Positions 24,909 through 35,707 of a DNA stretch of 64,000 bases are shown here, piece by piece. A program made the translations under genes and the position numbers. Under the pieces are notes generated by a model that saw nothing but the letters and a program-made list of their open reading frames with translations, was not told the origin of the DNA and did no database searches. How positions within the stretch are numbered: the stretch's first letter is position 1; the number at the start of each line of letters is the position of its first letter. Source of the stretch: Zasmidium citrigriseum (Eukaryota > Ascomycota > Dothideomycetes > Mycosphaerellales > Mycosphaerellaceae); assembly GCA_002786025.1 (NCBI GenBank), contig NHNW01000008.1, forward strand, positions 1-64,000, in the 5' to 3' direction.

Positions 24909-25786
24909 ATGGCGGCACTAGGACGACTCGCGAACCGCGTGGCCATTGTTTCTGGAGCTTCTTCAGGTATCGGACGAGCTATTGCTTTTGCATATCACAA
25001 GGAAGGTGCAAGAGTTGTATGTGCCGATATTCGTGAGAAGACGAAATACACTGGAAGCCGCGAGGAGGACCGCACGACCCATGACAGCATCAAAGACATG
25101 GGAGGCAAGGCAATCTTCGCCCAGGTCGATGTATGCCAACCTGCATCCGTGGAGAATCTTGTCAAGTCAGCCGTGGATGAATATGGCAGGCTCGATATCA
25201 TGGTGAACAATGTAAGACGTCGCCTCCTCGGTATCGACCTGGAGACATTGGACTGACTTTACTTGGTTAGGCTGGCGTCTCATTAGAAGCCCATGCTGGT
25301 TTCAAGCCCGTCTGGGAGATCGATCAAGACATCTGGCAAGGGACGCAAGACGTCAACTCCACCGGCGTCTTTCTCGGGATCAAATACGCAGTCCAGCAGA
25401 TGCTCAAACAGAAGCCTCACCCTTGCGGCGATAGGGGTTGGATTATCAACACTTCTTCAATCCTGGGATATGTTGCAGCGGATCATACGGCCGCCTACTG
25501 TGCTTCGAAAGGGGCAGTCCTCAACCTGACGAGAGCTGCAGCACTCGATTGTGCTCCCCATCGGATCCACGTCAATGGAATCGCACCGGGATACACGGAA
25601 AGCTCAATGACGGGGCCAATATGGCGAGATGAGAAGGCATATGCTAAAGTGGCAGCAAATCATCCTTTCAGGGGACTTGGACAACCTGAAGATCTGGCCA
25701 AGGCATGCGTTTTTCTGGCAAGCGAGGATGCTCAGTGGGTGACTGGGCACACGTTACCTGTCGAAGGAGGCTATCTTGCTCGATGA
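24909..25786 (+). CDS. Classical short-chain dehydrogenase/reductase
   Basis: NAD(P)-dependent oxidoreductase, probably cytosolic. Exons 24909-25211 and 25271-25786 (59-nt intron, phase 0) give 272 residues. The cofactor motif SGASSGIGRAIA is at residues 15-26, and ADIREKT after the second strand is typical of NAD-preferring enzymes. MVNNAG spans the intron, NTSSILGYVAADHTAAYCASK supplies the catalytic Ser, Tyr and Lys, and VNGIAPGYTESSM with FLASEDAQWVTGHTLPVEGGY completes the family. Substrate unknown. Divergent from the P450 and convergent (133 bp) with the ammonium transporter. Confidence 0.92.
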
Positions 25787-25919
25787 AGTGAGCAATATTT
25801 CGTTGCTACAAGTAAGTGTATGTGGGCAGAATCCTTCGACCTTAGCCACGGTACCATACGTGGAGCTCGAGAGCAGATCCTTCAAACCCAGCATGTTCAT
25901 GCTTGATTCTCTCGTTGGC

Positions 25920-27512
25920 CTACTCCGCAATCTCGATCCCAGTCGAGTGCGACATCGGCGAATACTCGGCTTCTTCTTGGGTCATCTCGAAGCCGAAGAC
26001 CGTTTCGTGTGTCTGGTGAAAGTCGAGACCAGATCGAACTTCCCTACACACCTAGTCAGCACAGTTTGTGAGGACCAGTTGCTTGAGACTTACTCATCAG
26101 TAGCTAGGACTTCAAGCCCCGGGACGCAATCGATCAAAGCGATGATCACATACGAGCCAACGAAAGCCCAGGCAAACCCAATGGCAGCCTCAACGATCTG
26201 CACCCACAGTTGCCTGACGTTGCCGTCAAATACCACACCACCGTCGACTTCAACACCTCCATATGCGGCGACTTTCTTCTGTGCAAAGATTCCGGTCATG
26301 ATGGTAGCCAGAAGCCCTCCAACACAATGGGTCGCGAACGTATCTCCGTTATCAACCCATCTCCAACGCCGAGCAAAGTCGGTGAACTTGATCCTCAGAG
26401 CCTGTCGGCAAACGATGGCTCCCACGATACCAAACAAAAGTGAGGTTGGCATGTCGATGAAGCCAGCAGCCGGAGTGATCATGACCAGTCCGGCAATAGC
26501 CCCCATGAAACACGCATCAATCGACCACTTTCTCGTCTCAGCAAACGTGATGAACATCCAAGTGATGGCTCCAGCCGAAGCACAGAGATTCGTAACACAA
26601 AGAGCCATAACAGACTGAAACGTCAAACTTAAAGTCGTTCCAGCATCAAACGCAAGCCAAGATCCCCATATGATCACCATTGCCAGGATTTGCGAGTAAC
26701 AGTTACCAGGTCCGTGAAGAGCGATGTGGGGAGGTGTCCTGGCTTTCGATTTGCGGGAGCGGAAAAGTGGCCATGAGAGGTAAACGCTCAATGCTGATGC
26801 TGATGCTCCGGAGCACACGTGGACAGGAGTGCCTCCGGCGAAGTCGAGTACTCCGAGCGTCTCTCCGAGATAGCCTCCGCCCCAGACCATGTGAGCAAGA
26901 GGGCAGTAGACGAAAGTGGACCAGAGCTACATTCGTGTCAGCGTCCATGACGACAGATCCCTTGCTGTGATACTCACGAAGATGAACGGCACCAAAGGCA
27001 TCAACCTCCTACCAAGAACATCAGCATTTGTTCCGACTTCAAGAGAGCCCGATACGTTCAACTCACCCCCTCTCACAAACCCCACCAACAGCAATAGCAC
27101 AAACCGTAGCCTCAAACACAAGCTGGAACTCACTAAACAGAATCGCCGGGATCGTTCCCACAGGTTGATCAAGAACGCCAATGTGAAAAGCGTTTCTCAG
27201 ATCGCCAAACACAGCACCTGTCTCTCCATATGCCAAGGTATAGCCAATCAGGAACCATTGGACGGAGCAGACAGAGATGGTGAGTATCGCTGGCATGAAA
27301 GCCGTGAGGCCATTGCGTTTCCAGGAGTATCCGGAGTAGGCGATGCCGACCTGCGAGAACAGTCAGTGAGAGCATGTTGAAGTGATATCTGGGAGACATA
27401 CCGCAGGGATGATGGGCCAGCAAATCACTGTACAGATGAGTACGAACAGCGTATCTGTTCTGTCACAAGCCTCCCAGCCCGTGGCGGTAGGAGTGAGTGA
27501 AACATCTGCCAT
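25920..27512 (-). CDS. Ammonium transporter (Mep/Amt family)
   Basis: Plasma-membrane ammonium permease with 11 transmembrane helices. Exons: 27512-27402, 27350-27067, 27008-26978 (31-nt microexon), 26926-26094, 26043-25920; all joins keep frame; 460 residues. The start gives MADVSLTPTATGWEACD; an in-frame ATG at 27587 would add 25 residues. Family blocks seen: WFLIGYTLAYGE, EFQLVFEATVCAIAVGGVCERG, LWSTFVYCPLAHMVW, DFAGGTPVHVCSGASA (pore His), GSWLAFDAGTTL, ITPAAGFIDM, and DTFATHCVGGLLATIMTGIFA with the second pore His. The cytosolic tail is short (QTHETVFGFEM). In fungi such genes are usually nitrogen-regulated; that is not visible here. Confidence 0.93.
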
Positions 27513-28227
27513 TCTACTGTCTCGAAAGCAATGAAGTGACACAACTTCAAGACCTCCGAGTTGAGAATGTCTCTGCCGGCAAGACAAACCGGAGGTGAAG
27601 TCGAAAGATAAGACCTACCTTGCGATTGATATCAGATTTCTGGCCAATGAGATCGCATCATATGACGCTAGCCAATAAATTGCCCGAATGGGACGTAGCG
27701 TGCAATTAAAGTGGGTCGGACACTTGGGTGAATGTAGGAGCGAACATCATTAGGATTAGCATTCATAGAGGTTGCATGCCTCTCCCTCTATGATCAATCT
27801 ACAATGATGCTTTAGTCCCCTCCAAAGATTCCACCTGCCGACGGAATGAGCTTCATCAGCTTCGACATTCTCGAACGATATGCCTTTCTGCAACATTAAA
27901 AGATACGACAAGTAATCGTAACTGTGAATGCGTATTCTATACGCCTCTAGCAGGAACATCATTCAGGATTACCAATGGATCTCATATTTCTCTAGTCGGA
28001 GGTTTGGTAGCTTGGCCGGGGTTTCCAAGGGAAACACATCATCCCGAAGTTTTGATAACTAATCTTCACGCGGATGTCAACAACGCCGTTTCACAAATCT
28101 GTTGCAGGACGGGCTTATAAATGTCCCGTGTTCAAATGCTATAAAGAGGGAAAGCATGACTCCGGTGGTTGATATTTTTTGACTACCGGCAACTTCATTG
28201 ACCGACATCCCAACACAAATCACAACA
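27513..28227. other. Intergenic between divergent ammonium transporter and SDR
   Basis: No gene seen. It includes GATA-containing stretches (for example AAGATAAG near 27605 and TTGATAT near 27628) that could serve nitrogen control, but such short sites are common by chance. The SDR start lies in ACAACAATGG. Confidence 0.35.
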
Positions 28228-29258
28228 ATGGAAGCCCCCCTCCCGTCCTTCACCAAACTCTGGCACAACAAGTCCTATCCCACCATCTCCCCTTCGCGCC
28301 CCGAACTCTCCGCTCATGGAAAGACCGTCATTATTACCGGCGGCGGAACAGGCATCGGCGCCCGGATGGTCCACTCCTTCGCTGAAGCGGGCGCCGCGAA
28401 AATTGTTATCACCGCCCGTCGTGAAGAGAAGCTCAAAGACGTCAAAGCCAAGACCGAGAAAGCTTTTTCCAGCACGAAGGTGGAGTACTTCGTCGGGGAC
28501 GTCGTCAACGAGCAAGATCTGAAGAGAGTTGCCACAGCAGTTGGGCCATGGGATGTCTTAGTCTTGAACGCTGGATACATGGCGACGCCGGGAGAGATCG
28601 CAAGAACCGATCTTGCGGACTGGTGGCGTGGCTTTGAGGTGAATGTCAAAGGCCCGGCACTCGCATTGCAGATTTTCAAGCCTACTGCGAACGAAGGGGC
28701 CGCTGTGATTGGGATTTCGACAGGCGTAGTGACGATGCCGCCGGCGATGGGCGTGACCGGGTCCTCGTATGCGGCGAGCAAGATTGCGTTGAATAAGGTG
28801 ATGGAAATCTTCGCTGCGGAGAACCCAACGCTCAATGTCAAGGCCTTGCATCCAGGGGTATGTCCTTGTCTGTTGAGAACATGTGTGAGATTGTGCTGAC
28901 GCTGTGATGAGGTCGTCGAAACGGACATTCTGGCGAAGTCGAAGATTCAAGGTCTTCCTATTGATGATGGTGAGTATATCGATCCTGTTTCCGTCAGAAC
29001 ATGAGGAATACTAACAGATTTCTCTAGTTGCGTTGCCAGCTGACTTCACAGTCTGGCTGTGCAGCAAAGAAGCCGACTTCGCTAAGGGGCGTTTCGTTGC
29101 ATGGTGATTGTCCTCGAGGTCTTGGTCTGAGCAGCGCACTGACTGTATCATGCAGCAACTGGGATGTGGATGAGATGAAGGAGAAGGCCACGCAGATTGA
29201 GCAGAATCCTTTGCTCTTGACTTCTAATATCGTCGGATGGTTCCCAGATCAGGTTTGA
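28228..29258 (+). CDS. Short-chain dehydrogenase/reductase, fungal subfamily
   Basis: Exons 28228-28857, 28912-28969, 29028-29103 and 29156-29258 give 288 residues. The N-terminus is the subfamily's FTKLWHNKSYPTISPSRPELSA lead. Then come TVIITGGGTGIGARMVHSFAEAGA (NAD(P) site), LVLNAG, a Ser at GISTGVVTMP, YAASK (Tyr and Lys) and LHPGVVETDI. The end, NWDVDEM then NIVGWFPDQV, matches the third SDR in this window at 53.7 kb, so the two are paralogues. The last junction (29103/29156) gives CNWDVDEM where the paralogue has SNWDVDEL. Substrate unknown; cytosolic, no signal peptide. Confidence 0.88.
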
Positions 29259-29482
29259 TCGCGGATTTGAAGAGTCGACAGCGTAAACATGTAGAACGAG
29301 TGAGAACCTATGAGTAGGGGGAAAGCAGTCTGGAAGTTCATAAATCTTAGAATCTGACTGGGAATACTCACAATCGTTCAAAACCAACACCGCTCTTATG
29401 ATCTTATGATGCCCCTGGGACGCCTCGATGCCCACGCCAAACTGCCCAATGCATACTTACAGCACCCAAACGCATGTCACCA

Positions 29483-30961
29483 TCATTCGTAATCGTCGCT
29501 CCATACCGTATCTCTTCGGCCGCCGCTACTGATTGACTTCTTCAACTTCTCCACAGGGTACTCGACGGTGTATTGCGTGACGCTCTCGTACCAGAGCAGC
29601 ACGCTGCAGATGAGGAACGCCCAGGAGCCTGTAGAGACGTGTTAGTACTAAGACTTTCGCACGCGGACTGATCATTACTTACCCCAAAGACAATGAACCG
29701 TCGCCTGATACTGTGCCCAGTTGGCTCTGTTGAATCCGAAAGCCGGCACCATCATGAACCCGATGCTGCCGATGAGCTTCCAGAGTCCGATATGCCAACC
29801 AAGACTGTTCCAGGCAGGCTTGTACCACTTCTTCTGGCATTCGATCATTGCCATTATGGATGAAACGATGAATCCGACGCAAGCAACCACCTTGGGCGTC
29901 CAATAGACACCATCCACCAGCGGCTTGGAAAGCGAATCGTAGATCGTGGGCAACGCCGTGACTCCCGAGATGAGGAAGATGAAGGAACTGACCAGCTGAA
30001 TCACGGAGTACCAGAACGAGAGCTCGTAGAAGTAATGTGTGCGGAGCTCTTTCCAGGAGGGCAGTTGAACGCTTGACTTCCAGCTCTGCAGTTCACGCTT
30101 TTGTTCGTTGCCACCGCTCTTGTTTTCCGGCATGACACGATAGATGGTAGCCTGGCTCTCTTCATCCCACTGTTGATTGACCGACCAGCCAAAGTCGGAG
30201 TCGCGAGTGTCCTTGACGGCTTCTATCATCAGTAGAATACTCCCCAGCACGAAAGTGCAAGATCCGACAAAGGAGGTGATGCCGCAGCCGTAGGCACTCA
30301 AGCTGGGAGGTGCGCTCTTGTCCATGGGCATGTAAGCGAAGAACGAGCTGAGGATCCAGATGATGCTTCCGAGGACAAAGACGATGGCGATTTGCCAGCT
30401 GATGTTGGTGTATGGGAAGGTGGTGAACATGGTCAGTATGGCTACAACGCATTAGCAGGATGCACGTGGGATTGGAGGTTTTGGCGTACCTTTCATGACA
30501 CCTTTGAAGCTAGCGGTGGCCGGCGGAATCTCGAACTTCTTGCTGCCTTGCTCATCGCGTCTGACGATCAAGGCGTGCCTGCAAAGCATAAACCGCGCTA
30601 TTCTGATGCCGAAGATGATCTTGGCGAGTACTGACCTGCCTTTCCGGATATCTCGAGTCGACCACTCGTACTGGGCATTCGCTGGCAAAGCGTTCTCATC
30701 TGTGACATCGAACTCATCCCAGCCGATGAGGTCCGGAACTTGGGTGAATCGAGCATGGGTTGGGTTGAACCACCTGAACGCTCCTGTTGTCGTGCCTTCG
30801 ACGAGGTGGACAGAAGGGTCGTGGCGAAAAGGCAGCCAAGAGGCATCGAAGTTGGCGTTCCGTTGATACATGATGACGACTCGCTCCTCTGAAGTGTTTG
30901 GATCTTCTTGCTTCTCTAGCACTGCCGCCTGGGCGGGCTCGTCTGCTGGTTTTTCTGCCAT
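29483..30961 (-). CDS. Multi-pass membrane protein, function unknown
   Basis: Exons 30961-30490, 30441-29683, 29628-29483; 458 residues. A soluble N-terminal half (to about residue 150) is followed by six hydrophobic segments: IAIVFVLGSIIWILSSFFAY, ITSFVGSCTFVLGSILLM, VIQLVSSFIFLISGVTALP, VVACVGFIVSSIMAMIE, LIGSIGFMMVPAFG and AFLICSVLLWYESV. It belongs to a fungal hypothetical integral membrane family; no function is known to me. Within the first exon a 57-nt stretch (30579-30635) has clean GT and AG ends and keeps frame if removed, joining DIRKGR to HALIVRRDE. It may be an intron that is spliced or retained; if spliced the product has 439 residues. Confidence 0.75.
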
Positions 30962-31823
30962 GACTGTTAGCTATCGAGAAATTTGTGAAGATGGTCCAGG
31001 ACGACGCTCGGAGGCATATAATGCTTCCTGATCACACACGAGCATAATTGCGTAACAAAGGCTCATTGTGGTGATTGTATGGGTTGGTTTGGTGGTAAGA
31101 AAGCTACCATGTCGCTGGGCGGGCAGACGTGAGCGGGCATGCTGTTGAGAGCAGACCGTCTATCGCACTCCTTTCCAAGTCCTGCTCGAAGGGGTTTCTC
31201 GCCAGTGACTGTTCTTGATGCGCCGCCCTCGAGGCGATAGCCGCGAGATGTTGGCCGCCTGGCAATGGGCGGGTTGTCGGGCTCGAGGGGCACATTTTAT
31301 TAGACTTACGAGGCGGAAGAGAAGCTGTTGGTGTTGAATGGCAGCCGTGCGGGCAGATGTCAGAAAACCCAGCTTGTTATAGGCTGGTTTAGATTTTTTT
31401 TGGTGGTGGTGGTGGTGTTGGATGTCTGGGCGAAAAGGAAGCGAGCAGGCGTGCGAGTCACGATGTGGTCATCGGTTGCACGCCGGCCCCACAAACTCGA
31501 TTGGACTTCACTTTCAATCTTCATCAACAACAGTCTTCATCATCTGCAATCGTCTTGTGTGCAGAGATGACGCGTGTTGCCGGGACGCGTGATCGGTCGA
31601 GGAGAAGTGAAGACGTGTTGTCGGCGGGCGCGAGGACGACACCTGGCTTTCACAGGAGCGACAAAGGTCCAAACGAGGCGGCGGCGGTAAGTTGCCATCG
31701 ATGAACTCTCTCTCGTCATGGCGACAGACGACTCGAGCTGGAAAACAGATGCTGGACGGTATGTTGAAGCAGGCGTAGGATGGAGAAAACAACATTCACG
31801 CGTTGTTGTCCTCCTTGGCGGCT
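30962..31823. other. Intergenic upstream of the membrane-protein gene
   Basis: No gene seen. It contains a T-run followed by a GGT microsatellite (about 31390-31420). Before the MULE insertion this was continuous with 35501-35707, making a divergent promoter of about 1.07 kb shared with the MFS gene. Confidence 0.45.
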
Positions 31824-31832
31824 TCATTCCGC
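31824..31832. repeat. MULE target site duplication, left copy
   Basis: TCATTCCGC, identical to 35492-35500. Nine bases is the standard length for Mutator-like insertions. Confidence 0.9.
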
Positions 31833-31905
31833 CCGAGTGTCTCCGGACAGGACTATTAGAGAGGACACTTTTAGCTTGGCGCTGCAGCGTATATATCATC
31901 ACGCC
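31833..31905 (+). repeat. MULE terminal inverted repeat, left
   Basis: Inverted partner of 35419-35491. The outer six bases CCGAGT correspond to CCCAGC on the other side; the next 29 bases are identical. Not affected by RIP. Confidence 0.9.
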
Positions 31906-32099
31906 TTAGTATATCAGAGCACGTGACCTCACTCCTTCGGCTTCATGATATTAAATCTCATCTATCGACCTATATAAATTTACTATACTACTACTACGTA
32001 AGTAATTACCTTCCTCTTAAAATTATAGTATAATTAGATACTATAGGACGTCTATCGCGATTTTTACGCCGTCTAGAGCGTCGTAGTAGCTCTTATACG

Positions 32100-35000
32100 T
32101 CTAAATCTACTACCTCTAAAGATATAGCTATATTACTTATACTACCCCTTAAAACTCTCTCTCCTACTACTTTCCCTTAGCTAGCTCTTCTACCCCGTCT
32201 ACGCCCGCGATTCCCCCTTAATTTTAGTATAGCTTTAGGATAAGAGGGGACTACTAGGGCCTCTATAGGGACTATAGTCGCTATAGAAGCCGCTTTTTCC
32301 CTTAACGCTTACTCTACGACCTTCTTAGCTTCCTTAGCTACCCTATTAGCTATCTTAGTAGTCGTTAACTATCTTCTATTTACTTAAGGGCTATAAGTCT
32401 TCGATAGCTTTATCTACGCTAGCTTCTAAGGCGCCTTAAAGAGGGTACTATCTATAAGCTCGATTTAACGTATAAGAGTAGTAATTTAGTCTATTTATAA
32501 GAACTTACTACCCTTAATAGAGTCTATAAGCTAGCTCTTAATAAGAGCTAGTACCTATAATACTCTTTAGATAATACGAAGGTACGAGTTAACGATCCTA
32601 TTATCTACTAATACCCTCTTAGGTAGATCTACTAGTAGAGGCGTTATATCTATATATACTAGCCGCTACTTAATATTAGTATATTTCTAGCTATATACTA
32701 CGTACCTATAATATAGTAGATAGGTAGGTATTCGCTCCTTTATTATAATAGGCTATAGAAGTAGGTAGTCGTAGAGTAGTCCTTCTTATAGAGGCTTACT
32801 ATAGTCTACGTAGATATCCTTATAGAGTACTTCTAGCGGTTAAGAGCTAGTATTAAGAGCTTCTTAGACTACTAGTTACTAGTTATAAAACCGAGCGAGC
32901 GCTCGTCTAAACGTAGGTATTATACGCTCTACTATATAGCCTATAAAGTTACCTACTAGCTCTATAAATATAGCTTAATTAACTTCTTAATATAGAGCGA
33001 TAGTCTTTAAGGGTACGCCCTTAAAGGTAGTAAGCTCGGCCTACTATAACGTCGTAAATCGCTTCTCGATATATAGGTAGATCGCTATAATAGCTTAGAT
33101 AAGGTTAAAGCTTAGGTTTATAAATAATTTAACCCCCCTATTACCTAACTCTACTTACTACGTTAAGTAGATATAAAGGTTAGGTAGTCTCTTAACCTAA
33201 GTAGTTACTAATCGCTCCTTTATACTTACCTAGTAGTCCTTAAACTACTACTAATCTATAGCCGTAAGTAATTATAATAGAGCGTCTATATTAGTAGTAA
33301 AATCTTCCTTATTAAAGGACTAGATCTATAGCTAAACGAGCTCGATAGTAGCTTTCTTAGTATCCTTTATATACCCCTACTTTAAAGGCCGCGCCTTTAA
33401 AGACTCGTTAAGATTTATTTAGTAAGCTTTATAGCTAGATTCGTCGTCGTCTATTATAGAGGGCGTATTATCGTTAGTCTTAGAGGACGAGTTAGTAGCT
33501 ATAGCGACTTCTACTCGCTCGGCTACCTTATTAGCTACCTTCTAAGCTATACGAGCTACCTAGTAGTTATAGTAACTATAGCCTTAATTAATTCGCTTCT
33601 TTATCGCCTTAGCGGCGTACTACTAATAATATTACTATATATAACTAGTAAATAGTAACTTAGGTAGAGCGGCCGTTAATCCTTCGCTATAGTCTAATAT
33701 TATAACCTTTAGTAATCGCTCGCCTACGAAGTAATTATTATAGAGTACCTCTAGCTAGAACTAGTACGCTTCCTTAGACTCGCTCTTCTATAACGAATAT
33801 AGGGCTAGAAACGATAACCCTATATTAGATATACTAGTAGTTATACTAAGTAGTAAGCGAGCTCGATTAGTATTAAAGGTTACGTCGTTTTAAAAGCTAA
33901 AGTTAACGATAAAGCGCCTAGTATAGGTTTCTATACCCTTAGTCTAAAATACTACCTACTCGAGTAATACTCTTACTTCTTATCTAGTCTATTAATTAAT
34001 CGTCGTCTACTACTAGTAGGCGTACTAGAAACCCTTCTCGTCGATTACTATAAGTAGAGCTTAAATTATATCCTTAGGGTTAGCTATAGAGGCGGCTCTA
34101 TCGCTATTTAAAGGTAGGCTATAGTATAGGTTATAATATCGCTTCTTACTTAGATATAGGTTAGCTACTTTAAGCTATTAATAGGCTATCTTATATAACT
34201 CTCTAGTCCTTTAAAGGTTATATACCTTTATAATTACTTACTATATAAAGGGCTAACGAGCCTCGTACCTAGGGTAGACTATTAGTAGAGGTACTATATC
34301 GTAAGAATAATCTAGTCGATTAATAGTAAGTTACTACTTCTTAATACTCGTATTATTAAAGTTCTTTAACGAGAGCTAAACCTACTATTTATAGTCCTTA
34401 AAGACAATATTCTTATACTAACGTACCCTTCTACCCTTACTATTACTATCTATAAGCCCCCTTATATTCCTTATATAGTCTAAGTAATAGACGTAATAAT
34501 AGATAACCCTCGTTTAATTACTCGAATCGATAATAACGTAAAACCCTTAGGTAAACGCCTAATCTTAAAGTCTCTTATAGTATACTTCCTTAGAGCTAAA
34601 GACCTCTCTAGTCTTTAGATTATACTAGTAATTAGGTAGTAAATAAAGGATTAACTACCTAAGAGGCTCTATTAAGTTATAGGCTAAGAGAGGGTATAGC
34701 TACTATAGCGGTAGCTCGTTATTAGGGGTAGGCTCTTAAAGGGGGTAGATTCTAGCTCGTTTAGCGACGTAGACGGGCTCTAGACTAGTAAAGGTACCCT
34801 CTAGACTAGTAGTAGTAGTAATAGGGGTAGTAGGCCTCTAAATTAGTATACTAGGGATTATAATAGGATTGCTTTACTTACCTACTAGCGTCTTTATCGC
34901 TATAGCTAGCTTAGAGCGATAGAGCGCTTCTTTAAGCTCGAGTTAATCTAACGTCCTATCGTCTAGCTTATCTATCCTTACTACTAGTACCTTCTACGTA

Positions 35001-35240
35001 AACTAGGCTAGCGTAGATATATAGAAGGATTAATTAAAGTCTTCTTTAAAGAGCGAAGGAATATCTATATCGTCTATAACTCGTCTAGAGGTAGAGGGTA
35101 GCTATCGAGGTATAGTACTTAAGGATTCGAGCGTTAAGTTATCTAAGGAGTTATAGATTAAGTCGTCTATATTAAGATATAAGGAGCTAAGAAAATTATA
35201 ATAGGGTAGCTAGCGTCGACGGCGATTATAAGATAGCTAA
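32100..35240 (-). pseudogene. RIP-degraded MULE transposase
   Basis: The minus frame, with TAG/TAA at former Gln/Trp codons, shows a FAR1/FLYWCH-like N-terminal domain (GFYVIIDSSN, TRVIYYYVYY, RNIRGLIDSNSKGRRVR; about 34.55-34.40 kb). The MULE catalytic domain follows (about 33.95-33.62 kb). There, VTFNTNRARLLLSITTSISN corresponds to the DxTxxTNxxxxPL region. ALYSL-KSESKEAY-F-LEVL and KVIILDYSEGLTAALPK correspond to the second Asp block. Several dozen stops make it dead, and limits are approximate. The TIRs could still be recognised by a related transposase elsewhere; that is inference. Confidence 0.75.
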
Positions 35241-35418
35241 TAGTTAGAAAATTGTAATCTTTTAATATATTATTCTTCTAATATATATAATCTTCTACTA
35301 TCTTATAACTAAAGGAAAATATTAAGAAATAGTAATAGTAGAGGTAGTAGAAGTATTAATGAAATCGCGGCTCACTCCTCGAGGAATTTCGATCAGTGGG
35401 CGTGATCACGTGAACGCA

Positions 35419-35491
35419 GCCGTGATGATATCACCGCTGAGCTGCCAAGCCTAAACTGTCCTCTCTAATAGTCCTGTCCGGAGACGCTGGG
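35419..35491 (-). repeat. MULE terminal inverted repeat, right
   Basis: Inverted partner of 31833-31905. It ends GTCCGGAGACGCTGGG directly before the 9-bp duplication. Confidence 0.9.
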
Positions 35492-35500
35492 TCATTCCGC
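35492..35500. repeat. MULE target site duplication, right copy
   Basis: TCATTCCGC, identical to 31824-31832. Confidence 0.9.
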
Positions 35501-35707
35501 GAAGGAACAGGCTTCAGCTGCCGGCCAATCACATGCTTGGACACTCGTACGATCGATGGACGCGTTATGCGAACCTACGAAGACCGCAAACAAATGGTTG
35601 AATAAGAAGGCTGCGAAGATCTGATAAGAAGGCGCACTCCGTCGCCGTCGCTCAACTTCGACACTCTCAGAACATCTGGACCTGCTCAGATCTGAGACTC
35701 CACGAAG

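Larger units (their letters stand above)
31833..35491. mobile_element. RIP-degraded Mutator-like element (MULE), 3659 bp
   Basis: Bounded by an exact 9-bp duplication and 73-bp terminal inverted repeats (31833-31905 and 35419-35491) that match at about 60 positions. They include a 29-base identical block starting GTCTCCGGACAGGACTATTA. The interior (about 31.97-35.35 kb) is saturated with CpA-to-TpA change and carries a minus-strand MULE transposase relic. The terminal 125-140 bp keep normal CA and TG content. The right end is 216 bp upstream of the MFS start codon at 35708. Confidence 0.92.

Noticed and set aside
25776..26618. 280-codon plus-strand open frame
   Set aside because: Lies antisense to the largest exons of the ammonium transporter; its residues are the mirror of that gene's codon bias.
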